DNA from: Actinomyces respiraculi
GTDB lineage: Bacteria; Actinomycetota; Actinomycetes; Actinomycetales; Actinomycetaceae
Direction: 5' to 3'
Length of the DNA stretch: 64,000 nucleotides
NCBI RefSeq assembly: GCF_014595995.2
Contig: NZ_CP063989.1
Span: 2,232,001 to 2,296,000 of the forward strand
Shown piece after piece: positions 45,699 through 56,059 of this stretch. The stretch's first letter is position 1. Every line of letters begins with the position of its first letter. Below the pieces are notes generated by a model that was given only the letters and a program-made list of their open reading frames with translations, did not search any database and was not told the origin of the DNA. The translations under genes and the position numbers were made by a program.

Positions 45699-46024
45699 CT
45701 CCCAGCACCCCGGGCACGAGCCCGCACGGCACCGGCCAGCCTCCCCACGTCACCTACCAACGCCAAGTTCGAGGGTCAAGAGGCTCGAACTCGACACGTC
45801 ACCCCCGAACTCGCGGCGCACCAAGACCCACCGGGGCGCGCGCCAGTGGACCCGAGCTGGCGCGCCCACGGGGGCAGTGCCCCGGCGCCAGGGATGCCCA
45901 TACGGCGGTGAGCGCCACCGGCAGCTGAGCCCGTGGCAGCACGCCGGCCTGGTGGCGCTAAAGCCGCAAGGCCAGCAAAATGCCACACGCACGGCCACCC
46001 GGTCCGAGCCCACCCGCTCCATAC

Positions 46025-46068
46025 ACGACCGCGGGCCCGTCACCGTGTGGTGACGGGCCCGCGGTCGT
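46025..46068 (-). terminator. terminator after rplQ
   Basis: A perfect 20-bp stem (46025-46044 with 46049-46068, starting ACGACCGCGGGCCC) closes a 4-base loop 23 bases past the rplQ stop. It is the strongest hairpin in the window. Confidence 0.9.
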
Positions 46069-46091
46069 ACAGGTCAGACCTCGAAGGTGGT

Positions 46092-46832
46092 TCAGTCCGC
46101 GACCTTCTGGGCGGCGGCGCCGCCAGCGGGGGCGAAGCCTGCGGCCTCGGCGTCCTCGGCGGTGGCGAACCAGACCTCGGCGATGGTGGCGTCGTACCAG
46201 CGCGAGCCGGGAACGTGGTACTTCTTGGAGTCCTCGTTGCCCTTGATCTGGTGGTCGGCGTCGGGGGCCTCAGCCGAGCCCTCGGCAAGACGGACGGCGC
46301 CGGCGTACTCGACGGGCTCAGCAGCGGTCTCCTCGACCGGAGCCTCAACCGGGGCCTCGGCGGCCTCCTCGGCACCCTTCTCAGCGGCCTTCTTGGCGGA
46401 CTTCTTCTCGACAGCCTTCTCAGCGGCGCGCTTGGCGGTGGCGACGGCGTCGTCCACAACCGCCTTCTTGGCCACGGGCTCGAGCACGAGGGAGATGACG
46501 GCCATGGGGGCGTTGTCACCCTTGCGGGGGGCCACCTTGATGATGCGGGTGTAACCGCCCTCGCGGTCCTTGAACTGGGGGGCGATCTCCTCGAAGAGGC
46601 GGTAGACGGCGAACTTGTCCGTCACCTTCTTCAGCACCGTGCGGCGCGCGTGCAGGTCGCCACGCTTGCCCTTGGTGATGAGTTTCTCGGCGTAGGGACG
46701 CAGGCGGCGGGCGCGGGCCTCCGTCGTCGTGATGGACTCGTGGATGAAGAGCTGCGTGGCCAGGTTGGCCAGCATGTGGCGCTCGTGCTGGGCGGAGCCA
46801 CCCAGACGGGGACCCTTGGTGGGGCGAGGCAT
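46092..46832 (-). CDS. rplQ: 50S ribosomal protein bL17 with C-terminal extension domain
   Basis: 246 aa, about twice the usual length. Residues 1-120 are canonical bL17 ([40 protein letters not shown]). An Ala/Glu/Lys-rich linker (about 125-195) follows. A small C-terminal module then carries [16 protein letters not shown] and [16 protein letters not shown], the pattern of the short motif called a sunset domain, also seen fused to nucleases. Such fusions to bL17 occur in actinobacteria; the role is unknown. It is last in the rpsM-rpsK-rpoA-rplQ series. Confidence 0.95.
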   Translation of the reverse strand: MPRPTKGPRLGGSAQHERHMLANLATQLFIHESITTTEARARRLRPYAEKLITKGKRGDLHARRTVLKKVTDKFAVYRLFEEIAPQFKDREGGYTRIIKVAPRKGDNAPMAVISLVLEPVAKKAVVDDAVATAKRAAEKAVEKKSAKKAAEKGAEEAAEAPVEAPVEETAAEPVEYAGAVRLAEGSAEAPDADHQIKGNEDSKKYHVPGSRWYDATIAEVWFATAEDAEAAGFAPAGGAAAQKVAD

Positions 46833-46871
46833 TGTTGTCTCCTAAGTGATTGGCGAGCGGAGCGCGCGGGT

Positions 46872-47870
46872 TCAGGCCTGCTCGTCGCTGAAGGTGGGGT
46901 TGGTGTAGTCGTCGTCCGCGATGTAGTCGACCGGCGAGCCCTTGAGGGACAGGCCCAGCTCGGCGAGCTTCTCCTTGATCTCGGAGATCGACTTGGCACC
47001 GAAGTTGCGGATGTCGAGCAGGTCCGCCTCGCTGCGCGCGACGAGCTCACCGACGGTGTGGATGCCCTCGCGCTTGAGCGCGTTGGAGGAACGGGCCTGG
47101 AGGTTGAGCTCGTCGATCATGAGGGCGAGGTCCTGCTGGAGGGCCTGGTCCATCGGCGAGGGGCCGACCTCAATGCCCTCGGCCTCAACATTGAGCTCAC
47201 GGGCCAGGCCGAAGAGCTCGACGAGGGTCTTGCCGGCAGAGGCAAGCGCGTCACGAGGAGTGATCGAGGCCTTGGTCTCGACGTCGACCACGAGGCGGTC
47301 GAAGTCCGTGCGCTGCTCGACACGAGTGGCCTCAACCGCGTAGGAGACCTTCTTGACCGGCGAGTAGATGGAGTCCACGGGGATGCGGGAGATCTCCGCG
47401 TTCGGGTCCTTGTTCTGGGCCGCGGAGACGTAACCGCGCCCACGCTCAACCGTCAGCTCGATCTCGAGCTTGCCCTTCTCGTTAAGGGTGGCGATGACGA
47501 GGTCGGGGTTGTGGATCTCCACGCCGGCGGGCGGGGTGATGTCACCGGCGGTGACGACACCCGGGCCCGACTTGCGCAGGTACATGACGACCGGCTCGTC
47601 GTTCTCGCTCGAGAGCACGATCTCCTTGATGTTGAGGATAATCTGAGCGACATCCTCCTTGACCCCGGGGATGGTGCGGAACTCGTGGGGCACGCCGTCG
47701 ATGCGCACGCTGGTCACGGCGGCGCCCGGGATGGACGACAGCAGCGTGCGGCGCAGGGAGTTGCCGAGCGTGTAGCCGAAGCCGGGCTCGAGAGGCTCCA
47801 GGACGAACCGCGAGCGGCGGTCCTCCTCGATGACCTCCTCGGAGAGGGTGGGTCGCTGTGCAATGAGCAC
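46872..47870 (-). CDS. rpoA: DNA-directed RNA polymerase alpha subunit
   Basis: 332 aa from GTG 47870, with AAAGGA upstream. The assembly domain has [20 protein letters not shown]. The C-terminal domain has [21 protein letters not shown], which contacts UP elements and activators. It lies between rpsK (164-base gap) and rplQ. The rpsD gene, placed between rpsK and rpoA in mycobacteria, is absent here. Confidence 0.98.
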   Translation of the reverse strand: MLIAQRPTLSEEVIEEDRRSRFVLEPLEPGFGYTLGNSLRRTLLSSIPGAAVTSVRIDGVPHEFRTIPGVKEDVAQIILNIKEIVLSSENDEPVVMYLRKSGPGVVTAGDITPPAGVEIHNPDLVIATLNEKGKLEIELTVERGRGYVSAAQNKDPNAEISRIPVDSIYSPVKKVSYAVEATRVEQRTDFDRLVVDVETKASITPRDALASAGKTLVELFGLARELNVEAEGIEVGPSPMDQALQQDLALMIDELNLQARSSNALKREGIHTVGELVARSEADLLDIRNFGAKSISEIKEKLAELGLSLKGSPVDYIADDDYTNPTFSDEQA

Positions 47871-48034
47871 GTGGTTTCCTTTCGTGGCGGCGCCCGCTAT
47901 ATGACGCCGATCCTGCGGGATGTGGACGGTCTCCGAGAGGACCCGGCCCGTCCGCGTCCGCCCGTGAGGGGCGGACGCGAGGAGCCGACGACGTCACGGG
48001 CCCGGGGGCACGGACGCCGTCGGCCTCGGTCGTC

Positions 48035-48436
48035 TCAGACGTGCCGACGCTTGGGCGGACGGCAGCCGTTGTGAGCCTGGGGCGTGACGTCGGAGATGGA
48101 GCCGACCTCGAGGCCGGCGGCCTGGAGGGAGCGGATCGCGGTCTCACGGCCCGGGCCGGGGCCCTTGACGAAGACGTCGATCTTCTTCATGCCGTGCTCC
48201 TGCGCACGGCGGGCGGCGGCCTCAGCGGCGAGCTGGGCGGCGTAGGGGGTCGACTTGCGCGAGCCCTTGAAGCCGACCTGGCCGGAGGAGGCCCAGGCGA
48301 TGACGGCACCGTGCGGGTCCGTGAGGGACACGATGGTGTTGTTGAAGGTGGACTTGATGTAGGCGTGGCCGTGGGTGACGTTCTTGCGGTCCTTGCGACG
48401 CGTCTTGCGCACGGCGGTGCGGCTCTTGGGAGGCAT
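48035..48436 (-). CDS. rpsK: 30S ribosomal protein uS11
   Basis: 133 aa. [19 protein letters not shown] and [17 protein letters not shown] are diagnostic. It sits on the platform of the small subunit. The [13 protein letters not shown] basic tail is complete. It lies 67 bases after rpsM. Confidence 0.98.
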   Translation of the reverse strand: MPPKSRTAVRKTRRKDRKNVTHGHAYIKSTFNNTIVSLTDPHGAVIAWASSGQVGFKGSRKSTPYAAQLAAEAAARRAQEHGMKKIDVFVKGPGPGRETAIRSLQAAGLEVGSISDVTPQAHNGCRPPKRRHV

Positions 48437-48503
48437 GTTTCCTTCTTCGATCTAGGTCGTCGTTCCATGGCGGGCAGCCGAGCCCGCGCTCATGGACTGC
48501 TGC

Positions 48504-48878
48504 TTACTTGGCCTTCTTCTTACCGGCCACGGTGCGCTTGGGGCCCTTGCGGGTGCGCGCGTTGGTCTTGGTGCGCTGGCCGTGCACCGGCAGGTGACGG
48601 CGGTGGCGCAGGCCCTGGTAGCAGCCGATCTCGATCTTGCGGCGGATGTCCGCCTGGACCTCGCGGCGAAGGTCGCCCTCCACCTGGTAGTTCGCGTCGA
48701 TGTGGTTGCGAAGCAGGACGAGCTCGTCCTCGGTGAGGTCCTTGACTCGGGTGTCGGGGTTGACGCCCGTCGCCACGAGGGTTTCGTCCGCACGAGTGCG
48801 GCCGATCCCGAAGATGTATGTGAGGGCGACCTCGACTCGCTTCTCGCGAGGCAGGTCGACACCGGAAATACGTGCCAC
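48504..48878 (-). CDS. rpsM: 30S ribosomal protein uS13
   Basis: 124 aa from GTG 48878. [20 protein letters not shown] and [20 protein letters not shown] are diagnostic. The basic C terminus reaches the P-site tRNA. It follows rpmJ after 158 bases with no gene between. Confidence 0.98.
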   Translation of the reverse strand: MARISGVDLPREKRVEVALTYIFGIGRTRADETLVATGVNPDTRVKDLTEDELVLLRNHIDANYQVEGDLRREVQADIRRKIEIGCYQGLRHRRHLPVHGQRTKTNARTRKGPKRTVAGKKKAK

Positions 48879-49036
48879 GGTGTGGTTCTCCTGTGTGCTC
48901 CCGGAGGTCGTCGCCCACCTCCTCCGCCATCAGTCGCAGCGGCCCCGGCCTCCAGGAACCGGGGGTTGCTCACCGGTGGTGAGCTGGGGTGGGTGCTTAT
49001 GTGCGGCCGCCCGGACGGCGGCCGTCAGCGCTGGGA

Positions 49037-49150
49037 TCAGCCCTGGCGCTGCTTGTGCCGCGGGTTCTCGCAGATGACCATGACGCGGCCGTGGCGACGA
49101 ATCACCTTGCAGTTGTCACAGATCTTCTTGACGCTCGGCTTGACCTTCAT
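49037..49150 (-). CDS. rpmJ: 50S ribosomal protein bL36
   Basis: 37 aa from ATG 49150 to TGA 49037. [15 protein letters not shown] is canonical, and C11, C14 and C27 with H32 form the zinc site, so this is the zinc-binding paralogue. It lies 35 bases after infA and is easily missed because of its size. Confidence 0.96.
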   Translation of the reverse strand: MKVKPSVKKICDNCKVIRRHGRVMVICENPRHKQRQG

Positions 49151-49185
49151 GATGTTCCTCCGTCATCCCCGTCAGGGGAGGACTG

Positions 49186-49407
49186 TCACTTGTACCGGTA
49201 GACGATGCGACCGCGCGTGAGGTCGTAGGGGCTCAGCTCCACGACCACGCGGTCCTCGGGGAGGATGCGGATGTAGTGCTGCCGCATCTTGCCGGAGATG
49301 TGCGCGAGCACGACGTGCCCGTTGCTCAGCTCCACCCGGAACATCGCATTCGGAAGGGCCTCGACGACCGATCCCTCGACCTCGATGACGCCATCCTTCT
49401 TAGCCAT
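49186..49407 (-). CDS. infA: translation initiation factor IF-1
   Basis: 73 aa from ATG 49407, preceded by GGAGGAA. It is a single OB-fold ([20 protein letters not shown] to the C-terminal RGRIVYRYK) that occupies the A site during initiation. It follows a 263-base gap after the GH20 gene. That gap holds no other gene and probably contains the promoter of the infA-rpmJ-rpsM series. Confidence 0.97.
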   Translation of the reverse strand: MAKKDGVIEVEGSVVEALPNAMFRVELSNGHVVLAHISGKMRQHYIRILPEDRVVVELSPYDLTRGRIVYRYK

Positions 49408-49670
49408 GTTCCTCCATCGGTGCTTGCTCGCTCGAGTTCCTCCGACGACGTCGCCGTCGGACGACACGCCCCGTCGCCCACGCTCAGTTGATGCTGCGCG
49501 CGGACCGTAGGACGCACCGGCCTTTAACAATACGGCAGGGCCGCCGGGCCTCACCACGCGAGATCGGGCACAGTGACGGTGTTTCCGGCCACAGACGGGC
49601 CCTGTCGGCGCGTGGCCGAGCCCGGCCTCACCCGGTCCGACGGGCCGCGGCCCACCCGGCCCGACCCGGC

Positions 49671-51461
49671 TCAGGACCGGGCCGCACGCGCGGCGTCCTG
49701 CTCGGCCGCGACCTTCGGATAGTCGGGGCCGGCCTGGCGCCACGGCACCCCGGGCACGAGGACGAAGCGGGTCCCGGCGGCACGCATGCGGGCACCATAG
49801 GCGGCGCAACGGTGCGCAAAGCCGTCCAGCGTCAGGGCGCGCTCGCTGCCGTCCTCGGGCAGCGCCTGGCACCAGCCGACCTCGGCCGTGCCAAGCAGGC
49901 GCGGCAGCAGCAGCGTCTCGACGTCCTCGACGCCGCGCGCCGTCTCCGACCACACAGTCGCCTCCACGCCCTCGATGCTGGACTCCCCCACGGCCTCAAC
50001 AGACCCGACGGGGTCCCAGTCGCGCGCCGCGCTCAGGTCCAGCACACCGGCCCAGTCCAGGCCCAGCGGCGCCTGGGCATCCCAGATCATGTCGAGGTAG
50101 GCGTGCCGGCTGGGGGACATGATGAAGCGCGCCCCCCGCTCGGCAGCCAGGCGCTGGCCCTCGGCGGACTCCTCGCCGCGCACGTCCCACACCTGCAGCT
50201 GCATGGACGCCGCGGCATCCCCGGGCGTCCCGACGGCGCTCTGGGCCGGCTGGGCCGACGGGAGGGACTGGGCCGGCTGGGCGGACCAGGCCTCGTTCCA
50301 ACCGATGGGCACGCGCCCGTGCTCGCGCACGACCTCGCAGGCCCAGGTCAGCAGCTCGGCGTAGGCCGAACCCGGCCCCGCGCCGTAACGATCGGCCATC
50401 GCCCAGGGCTCATCGCCGCCGAGGTGGACGCGCCTGCCCTCGGGGTCGAGGTCCATCACCTGGGTCAGGACGTGGCGCAGGAAGGCGCGCGTGGCCGGGG
50501 CATGAGGGTCGAGGTAGGAGTAGCCGACGACGATGCCGCAGTCCGCCGGGGCGGTGGGCTCCTCGGGGGTGGAGGTGTGGGAGCTGCCCGGGGTGCACAG
50601 GCCGGGCAGGGCGTGCAGGGCAGCCCCCACGTGGCCGGGCAGGTCGATCTCGGGGATGACCTCCATGCCCCGGCTGTGACAGAAGGCGAGGATCCGCCGG
50701 TAGTCCTCCTGCGTGTACCAGCCGGTGCGGCCCGGACGGCCGTTCCAGGCGGGCAGGGCGACGGCCGTGCGTCCGGAGACCTCGGTCAGCTGCGTGTAGT
50801 CGTGGGTGTCGTCCTCGGCGCGACCCTCGTTGGTGATCTCCAGGCGCCAGCCCTGGTCGTCCACGAGGTGCAGGTGCAGCACGTTGATCTTGAGCAGACT
50901 GACGGCTTCGACGACGCGCAGCAGGTCATCGACCGGCAGGAAGCTGCGGGCGACGTCGATCATGACGCCGCGGTGGCTCCAGCGCGGGGCGTCCTCGATG
51001 TGGGCGCCGGGCACGACGGCGAGGACCTCGTCGTCGGCCGGTCCCCACAGCGCGCCCTCGGGGTCCATGACGCGCGGGGGCAGCAGCTGCAGGAGGGTGC
51101 GCACGGCGTGGAGCGCGCCGAGCCGGGTGGCGGCGCGCAGCACGATGCCCTCGGGGGTCGAGTCGAGCGTGTAGCCCTCGGGTCCGAGATCCTGCCCTGG
51201 GTCGAGCAGGAGCGTGAGCGCGCCGGCGACCGGTGCTCCGGCCCGGTTGCCCACCACCGGCAGGCGCTCGGCGCTGGAGGGCCAGCCCAGGCCGTCGCGC
51301 AGCTTCTGGGCCAGGATGGCGGCACTGTCCTCGGTGCCGGCCTGGAACAGCAGCGGGGTGGTCCTCAGCAGCGTGAACCCGGCCTCGCTCACCTCAAAGG
51401 AGCGTGGGGCGGGCAGGACGTGAACGGGCGGGCTCAGGGGCGAGACGACGGTGTCTTCCAT
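49671..51461 (-). CDS. beta-N-acetylhexosaminidase (GH20)
   Basis: 596 aa. An N-terminal GH20b domain (about 10-155) precedes a TIM barrel with [36 protein letters not shown] and the catalytic pair D350-E351 in HLGGDE, so substrate-assisted hydrolysis of terminal GlcNAc or GalNAc is expected. No signal peptide is present, which suggests a cytosolic role on imported chito-oligosaccharides or host-glycan fragments. It lies between map and infA, a place normally free of sugar genes, and a TACGCT box seven bases before ATG 51461 suggests its own near-leaderless promoter. Confidence 0.93.
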   Translation of the reverse strand: MEDTVVSPLSPPVHVLPAPRSFEVSEAGFTLLRTTPLLFQAGTEDSAAILAQKLRDGLGWPSSAERLPVVGNRAGAPVAGALTLLLDPGQDLGPEGYTLDSTPEGIVLRAATRLGALHAVRTLLQLLPPRVMDPEGALWGPADDEVLAVVPGAHIEDAPRWSHRGVMIDVARSFLPVDDLLRVVEAVSLLKINVLHLHLVDDQGWRLEITNEGRAEDDTHDYTQLTEVSGRTAVALPAWNGRPGRTGWYTQEDYRRILAFCHSRGMEVIPEIDLPGHVGAALHALPGLCTPGSSHTSTPEEPTAPADCGIVVGYSYLDPHAPATRAFLRHVLTQVMDLDPEGRRVHLGGDEPWAMADRYGAGPGSAYAELLTWACEVVREHGRVPIGWNEAWSAQPAQSLPSAQPAQSAVGTPGDAAASMQLQVWDVRGEESAEGQRLAAERGARFIMSPSRHAYLDMIWDAQAPLGLDWAGVLDLSAARDWDPVGSVEAVGESSIEGVEATVWSETARGVEDVETLLLPRLLGTAEVGWCQALPEDGSERALTLDGFAHRCAAYGARMRAAGTRFVLVPGVPWRQAGPDYPKVAAEQDAARAARS

Positions 51462-51468
51462 GTGCCGA

Positions 51469-51474
51469 AGCGTA
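51469..51474 (-). promoter_or_regulatory. -10 element of the GH20 gene
   Basis: TACGCT on the minus strand gives a predicted +1 one base before ATG 51461. Confidence 0.4.
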
Positions 51475-51533
51475 ACGGGGACGCTGCGGTGATGGGGGGC
51501 GGCGTCGGAAACGCCGTCGGGAACGCCGGGTTC

Positions 51534-52415
51534 TTAGCGCAGCGGCTTGGGCTCGATGTCAAAGGCACTCAGGCCCTCGACACCGCCGTCGGGCGCCGTG
51601 AGCACCCACACGCCACCCGGGACGATGGCCACCGTGTGCTCCCACTGGGCGGCCCGGGAGCCGTCATTGGTGACGACGGTCCAGCCGTCCTCGAGCTCAT
51701 GCACCTGCGGCGAGCCGGCGGTGAGCATCGGCTCAATGGCCAGGACCATGCCCGGGCGCAGGCGCGGCCCCTTGCGCCTCACGGAGTAGTTGAGGACGTC
51801 GGGCGCCATGTGCATGGCCGTGCCGATGCCGTGGCCGACGTACTCCTCCAGGATGCCCAGGCGGTAGCCGTGCTCCTGCTCGACGGCGTCGACCACCTCC
51901 TCGACGGCGTCGCCGATGGCGTTCAGACGCGCTCCACGCCCCGTCGCCTCGCCGGCGGCCGCGCGGGCGACGGCGGCAATGGCGGCCCACAGGGCGCTGC
52001 GGGTGGCGGTGTCCAGGATCCGGTCGGACTCGCTGGCGTAGCGGCCGCCGACGACGGTGGTGAAGGCCGCGTCGCCGTGCCACTGGGTGCCGTCCTCGTC
52101 CAGGATGTAGGCGCCGCAGTCGAAGGTGATGAGGTCACCTTCAGCGAGGACGCGCTCACCCGGAATGCCGTGGACCACCTCGTCGTTGACGGAGGTGCAC
52201 ACGGTGGCCGGGTAGTCGTGGTAACCGAGGAAGTTCGAGTGCGCCCCGGCGCGGGAGATGACCTCGGCGCACACGGCGTCGAGCTCGGCGGTGGTGATGC
52301 CGGGGCGGACGGCCTCGCGCAGGGCGGCGTGAATGTCGGCGACGACGAGCCCGGCGCGGCGCATGAGACGCACCTGGTCCGGGGTCTTGATCTGGATCTG
52401 CTCGCGTCCGATCAC
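51534..52415 (-). CDS. map: methionine aminopeptidase type I
   Basis: 293 aa from GTG 52415, after GGACC spacing. It removes the initiator Met from nascent proteins. H82 (VVHGIPG), D99 and D115 (FDCGA and HGDAAFT), the GHGIG His and the two Glu residues of AIEPM and QWEHTVAI form the active site. The loop between the first two Asp ligands is about five residues longer than in the enterobacterial enzyme. It follows adk by 91 bases. Confidence 0.95.
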   Translation of the reverse strand: MIGREQIQIKTPDQVRLMRRAGLVVADIHAALREAVRPGITTAELDAVCAEVISRAGAHSNFLGYHDYPATVCTSVNDEVVHGIPGERVLAEGDLITFDCGAYILDEDGTQWHGDAAFTTVVGGRYASESDRILDTATRSALWAAIAAVARAAAGEATGRGARLNAIGDAVEEVVDAVEQEHGYRLGILEEYVGHGIGTAMHMAPDVLNYSVRRKGPRLRPGMVLAIEPMLTAGSPQVHELEDGWTVVTNDGSRAAQWEHTVAIVPGGVWVLTAPDGGVEGLSAFDIEPKPLR

Positions 52416-52506
52416 GGTGGGGTCCTTCCAGCAAGAGAAGCTGTCGCTGCCCGACGGCGAGGACGGCGGGTGGCCCGTATGCGGCCCGACCCGCCGTCGT
52501 CGTGCC

Positions 52507-53091
52507 TCAGGCGCTCACACCGGCCTCTACGAGTGCCGTCATGACGCGGTCGGTGACCTCGTCGAGAGTGCCGATGCCGTCGGCGGAGACGAGCAGGCCC
52601 TTGTCCGCGTAGATCGCGACGAGGGGCTCGGTCTGCTCGGCGTAGACCTCGAGGCGATGGCGGATGACGTCCTCGGTGTCGTCGGCACGGTTCTGCTCGG
52701 TGGCGCGCTTGAGGAGCCGGGCGACGACCGCCTCGGCGTCGGCGGTGATCTCGAGGACGACGTCGAGGGCGAGGCCGCGCTGGGCGAGCATGGCGTCGAG
52801 CGCGTGGACCTGGGACACGGTGCGCGGGTAGCCGTCCAGGAGGAAGCCCTCGGCGGCGTCGGCCTGGCTGAGACGATCCTCAACCATGGCGTTGGTGACC
52901 GAGTCCGGGACGTACTCGCCCCTGTCCATGTAGGACTTGGCGAGGATGCCGAGCTCGGTGGCGCGGGCGACGTGGCTGCGGAAGATGTCTCCGGTGGAGA
53001 TGGCGGGGATGTTAAGGCGCTCGGAGATGCGGGCGGCCTGGGTGCCCTTGCCGGCCCCGGGCGGGCCGAGCAGGACCATACGTGCACTCAT
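52507..53091 (-). CDS. adk: adenylate kinase
   Basis: 194 aa from ATG 53091, overlapping the secY stop (ATGA). It interconverts AMP, ADP and ATP. The P-loop is GPPGAGKGT, with STGDIFR, LDGYPRTV and a short LID without zinc cysteines, the short form found in actinobacteria. It is coupled to secY, the usual gene order. Confidence 0.97.
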   Translation of the reverse strand: MSARMVLLGPPGAGKGTQAARISERLNIPAISTGDIFRSHVARATELGILAKSYMDRGEYVPDSVTNAMVEDRLSQADAAEGFLLDGYPRTVSQVHALDAMLAQRGLALDVVLEITADAEAVVARLLKRATEQNRADDTEDVIRHRLEVYAEQTEPLVAIYADKGLLVSADGIGTLDEVTDRVMTALVEAGVSA

Positions 53092-54380
53092 GAGAGGAAC
53101 CCTTCGTAGTGGCGCTGCTGGAGCTGGGAGTTGATCTCCTTGACCGTCTGGAGGCCGACGCCCACCATGATGAGGATCGTCGTACCACCAAACGGCAGGT
53201 TCTGGGACAGGCCGAGCCAGATGACCGCGACGGTCGGCAGCAGGGCCAGGATGAGCAGGTAGACGGAGCCGGCGGCGGTCACCCGGTTGATGACGTACGT
53301 CAGGTAGCGCACCGTCGGCTCTCCCGCCCGGATGCCGGGGATGAAGCCGCCGTACTTCTTCATGTTGTCCGCGATCTCCTCCGGGTTGAAGGTGATGGCC
53401 GTGTAGAAGAAGGCGAAGAAGAGGATGAGCAGGCCGTAACCGACGAGGTAGACGGTGTCGGTCTGGGACAGGTTGTTCGAGATCCAGCGCACCCAGCTGG
53501 ACTCCTTGTTGCCGAACTGGGCGATGAGCTGGGGCATGGCCAGGATCGAGGAGGCGAAGATGACGGGGATGACGCCGGCGGTGTTGATCTTGATCGGGAT
53601 GTAGGTGGTGGAGCCGCCGTACTGGCGACGACCGACCATGCGCTTGGCGTACTGCACGGGGATGCGTCGGGTGGCCTGCTCGATGAAGACGACGGCGAGG
53701 GTGGCCGCGAGGATGACGATGAGCACCGTGAGGAACTTGGTGGCGCCGTTGTTCGTGCCGACGATGGAGAACAGGTTCTGCGGCATGCGCGCGACGATCG
53801 AGGTGAAGATGAGCAGGGACATGCCGTTGCCGATGCCGTGCTCGGTGATGAGCTCGCCCAGCCACATGATGAGGCCGGTGCCGGCCGTCATCGTGACAAT
53901 CATGAGGGCGAGGTCGAAGGGGGAGGCGTCGGGGATGACGGAGACCGTGCAGGTGGGGAACAGTGCGCCGGAAGCGGCGGTGGCCACAATGGTGGAGGAC
54001 TGCAGGACACCCAGGCCGATGGTGAGGTAACGGGTGTACTGCGTGAGCGTCGCGTTACCGGACTGGCCCTCCTTGTGCAGCTCCTCGAAGCGCGGGATGA
54101 CCACGCGCAGGAGCTGGATGATGATGGAGGCGGTGATGTAGGGCATGATGCCCAGTGCGAAGACGCTCAGCTGGAGCAGCGCGCCGCCGGAGAAGACGTT
54201 GATGAGACCCAGCAGACCCGCGTCCTTGCTCTGGCCAACACACGTCTGAACGTTGGCGATGTTCACCCCGGGCGTCGGCAGGACGGAACCAAGGCGGAAG
54301 AGGGCCATGATGCCCAGGGTGAAGAGGAGCTTTCCCCTGAGGTCGGGCGTGCGGAACGCCTGCATGAACGCAGTGAGCAC
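53088..54380 (-). CDS. secY: preprotein translocase subunit SecY
   Basis: 430 aa from GTG 54380, after AGGAG. It forms the ten-helix protein channel of the Sec system. GVNIAN, FALGIMPYITASIIIQLL, the cytosolic loop AKRMVGRRQYGGSTTYIPIK and PGIRAGEPT are typical. A terminator and a 273-base gap separate it from rplO, so secY-adk-map has a promoter of its own. Confidence 0.97.
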   Translation of the reverse strand: MLTAFMQAFRTPDLRGKLLFTLGIMALFRLGSVLPTPGVNIANVQTCVGQSKDAGLLGLINVFSGGALLQLSVFALGIMPYITASIIIQLLRVVIPRFEELHKEGQSGNATLTQYTRYLTIGLGVLQSSTIVATAASGALFPTCTVSVIPDASPFDLALMIVTMTAGTGLIMWLGELITEHGIGNGMSLLIFTSIVARMPQNLFSIVGTNNGATKFLTVLIVILAATLAVVFIEQATRRIPVQYAKRMVGRRQYGGSTTYIPIKINTAGVIPVIFASSILAMPQLIAQFGNKESSWVRWISNNLSQTDTVYLVGYGLLILFFAFFYTAITFNPEEIADNMKKYGGFIPGIRAGEPTVRYLTYVINRVTAAGSVYLLILALLPTVAVIWLGLSQNLPFGGTTILIMVGVGLQTVKEINSQLQQRHYEGFLS

Positions 54381-54588
54381 TCGTACTCCTGTTGTTGCTG
54401 CTGGGCACGGACACCGCCGTCGGGCATGGGGTCGCGGGACGCGGTGAGGTCAGGCGCCCGGTGGGCACCGTGGGTCACCCTACCGTGCACGACCTCAGCG
54501 CTGCACTGGGCGAAGCCCTGCGGGAAGTGGGGATCGGTCACGTTGTGGCGCGAATCGGTCGCGTTGGGGAGTCGTCGGCCTCACACGA

Positions 54589-54632
54589 CTGCGGGCTCGT
54601 GTCACCACCGGGGTGGTGACACGAGCCCGCAG
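54589..54632 (-). terminator. terminator between rplO and secY
   Basis: CTGCGGGCTCGTGTCACC and onward (54589-54609) pairs perfectly with 54612-54632; the practical loop is ACCGGGGT or smaller. It ends the spc ribosomal series 22 bases past rplO. The rest of the gap to secY shows no gene. Confidence 0.88.
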
Positions 54633-54653
54633 ACAGTGCGTGCGACCGGTGGC

Positions 54654-55127
54654 TCAGCGAGCGCTGAGGGTGCCGCCGGCGGCCTCGATCTTGTCCTTGG
54701 CGGAGGCGGACCAGGCGTCAACGGTCAGGTTGAGCGCAACCGTGATGTCGCCGGCGCCCAGGACCTTGACGAGCCGGCCGCCGCGAACGGCGCCCTTAGC
54801 GACGAGGTCCTCCACCGTGATGGTGCCGCCCTTCGGGAACAGCTCGGCGATGCGGCCGACGTTCACGGGCTGGAACTCCACACGGTTGGGGTTGCGGAAG
54901 CCACGGAGCTTGGGCAGGCGCATGTGCAGAGGCATCTGGCCGCCCTCAAAGCCGGCCTTGACCTGGTAGCGGGCCTTGGTGCCCTTGGTACCGCGACCGG
55001 CGGTCTTGCCCTTGGAGCCCTCACCGCGTCCAACGCGGGTCTTGGCCTTCTTGGAGCCGGGGGCCGGACGGAGGTGGTGCAGCTTGACGATCCGCACCTT
55101 CTCCTCGGTCTTCTTGGTGTCAGCCAT
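54654..55127 (-). CDS. rplO: 50S ribosomal protein uL15
   Basis: 157 aa from ATG 55127. [21 protein letters not shown] and [19 protein letters not shown] are diagnostic. Its ribosome binding site GGAGG overlaps the end of rpmD. It ends the spc series and is followed by a strong terminator. Confidence 0.98.
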   Translation of the reverse strand: MADTKKTEEKVRIVKLHHLRPAPGSKKAKTRVGRGEGSKGKTAGRGTKGTKARYQVKAGFEGGQMPLHMRLPKLRGFRNPNRVEFQPVNVGRIAELFPKGGTITVEDLVAKGAVRGGRLVKVLGAGDITVALNLTVDAWSASAKDKIEAAGGTLSAR

Positions 55128-55131
55128 GTTC

Positions 55132-55326
55132 TCAGGCCTCCTCAACGGTGACGAGGTGCGCCACCGTGGCGATCATGCCGCGCACGGTGGAGGTGTCCTC
55201 GCGCACAACGGACTGGCGGATCTTGCGCAGGCCGAGGGAGCGCAGGGTCTCGCGCTGGCGGTGGGTTCCACCGATGCCGGAGCGGACCTGGGTCACCTTG
55301 AGCTGCTTGGTGGTGGTCTCAGCCAT
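55132..55326 (-). CDS. rpmD: 50S ribosomal protein uL30
   Basis: 64 aa from ATG 55326, which shares its A with the rpsE stop (TGATG). [20 protein letters not shown] and [15 protein letters not shown] are typical of bacterial uL30. Confidence 0.97.
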   Translation of the reverse strand: MAETTTKQLKVTQVRSGIGGTHRQRETLRSLGLRKIRQSVVREDTSTVRGMIATVAHLVTVEEA

Positions 55327-56033
55327 CACGCCTCAACTCCTTCAGCGGCCTTCTCGGCCTCCTTCTTCTCAGCCTCGGCGCGCCTGTCGGCCTCGCCCTC
55401 GGCACGTGCGCGCAGCATGGACTGCGGCGCGACGTCCTCGAGGGGCAGACCACGGCGGGCGGCGACGCCCTCGGGCTGCTCGAGCTTCTTGAGCGCATCG
55501 ACCGTCGCGTGGACGATGTTGATCGCGTTCGAGGAGCCGAGGGACTTCGACAGGATGTCGTGGATACCGGCGCAGTCCAGCACGGCGCGCACCGGGCCAC
55601 CGGCGATAACACCGGTACCGGGCGAGGCGGGGCGCAGGAGGACGACTCCGGCGGAGTCCTCGCCCTGGACCAGGTGCGGGATGGTGCGGCGGATCATCGG
55701 GACGTGGAAGAAGTTCTTCTTCGCGACCTCGACGGCCTTGGCGATGGCGGCGGGAACTTCCTTCGCCTTGCCGTAGCCCACGCCAACCGTGCCCTCGCCG
55801 TCGCCGACGACGACCAGCGCCGTGAAGGTGAAGCGGCGGCCGCCCTTGACGACCTTGGACACGCGGTTGATGGTGACGACGCGCTCGATGTACTTGTCGT
55901 CGTTGCCACGGCCGTTGTTGCGGTCGCGGCGGTCGTTGTTGCGGTCACGACGCCCGCGGCCCTCGCCGCGGTTCTCGCCGTTGCGGGCCGAGCCGTCGGA
56001 CGACGCGGACCTGTCTCGCTGCGGTGCAGCCAT
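55326..56033 (-). CDS. rpsE: 30S ribosomal protein uS5
   Basis: 235 aa from ATG 56033. The double-stranded-RNA-binding N-terminal half ([19 protein letters not shown]) and the C-terminal half ([20 protein letters not shown]) are complete. An Arg/Asp/Gly-rich extension of about 45 residues at the N terminus and a Glu/Ala-rich tail make it longer than the E. coli protein. Confidence 0.97.
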   Translation of the reverse strand: MAAPQRDRSASSDGSARNGENRGEGRGRRDRNNDRRDRNNGRGNDDKYIERVVTINRVSKVVKGGRRFTFTALVVVGDGEGTVGVGYGKAKEVPAAIAKAVEVAKKNFFHVPMIRRTIPHLVQGEDSAGVVLLRPASPGTGVIAGGPVRAVLDCAGIHDILSKSLGSSNAINIVHATVDALKKLEQPEGVAARRGLPLEDVAPQSMLRARAEGEADRRAEAEKKEAEKAAEGVEA

Positions 56034-56059
56034 CAGATTCTCCTTAGCTTTCGTCCGGG

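Larger units (their letters stand above)
45355..46091. other. 737-base convergent intergenic stretch
   Basis: No gene is supported. It contains a short near-repeat of GCGGCGGGGCCGACGA (about 45403-45442), palindromic element C (45478-45698), a GTTCGAG/CTCGAAC dyad (45767-45790) and the rplQ terminator (46025-46068). The bases between 45791 and 46024 show nothing recognisable. Confidence 0.6.
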
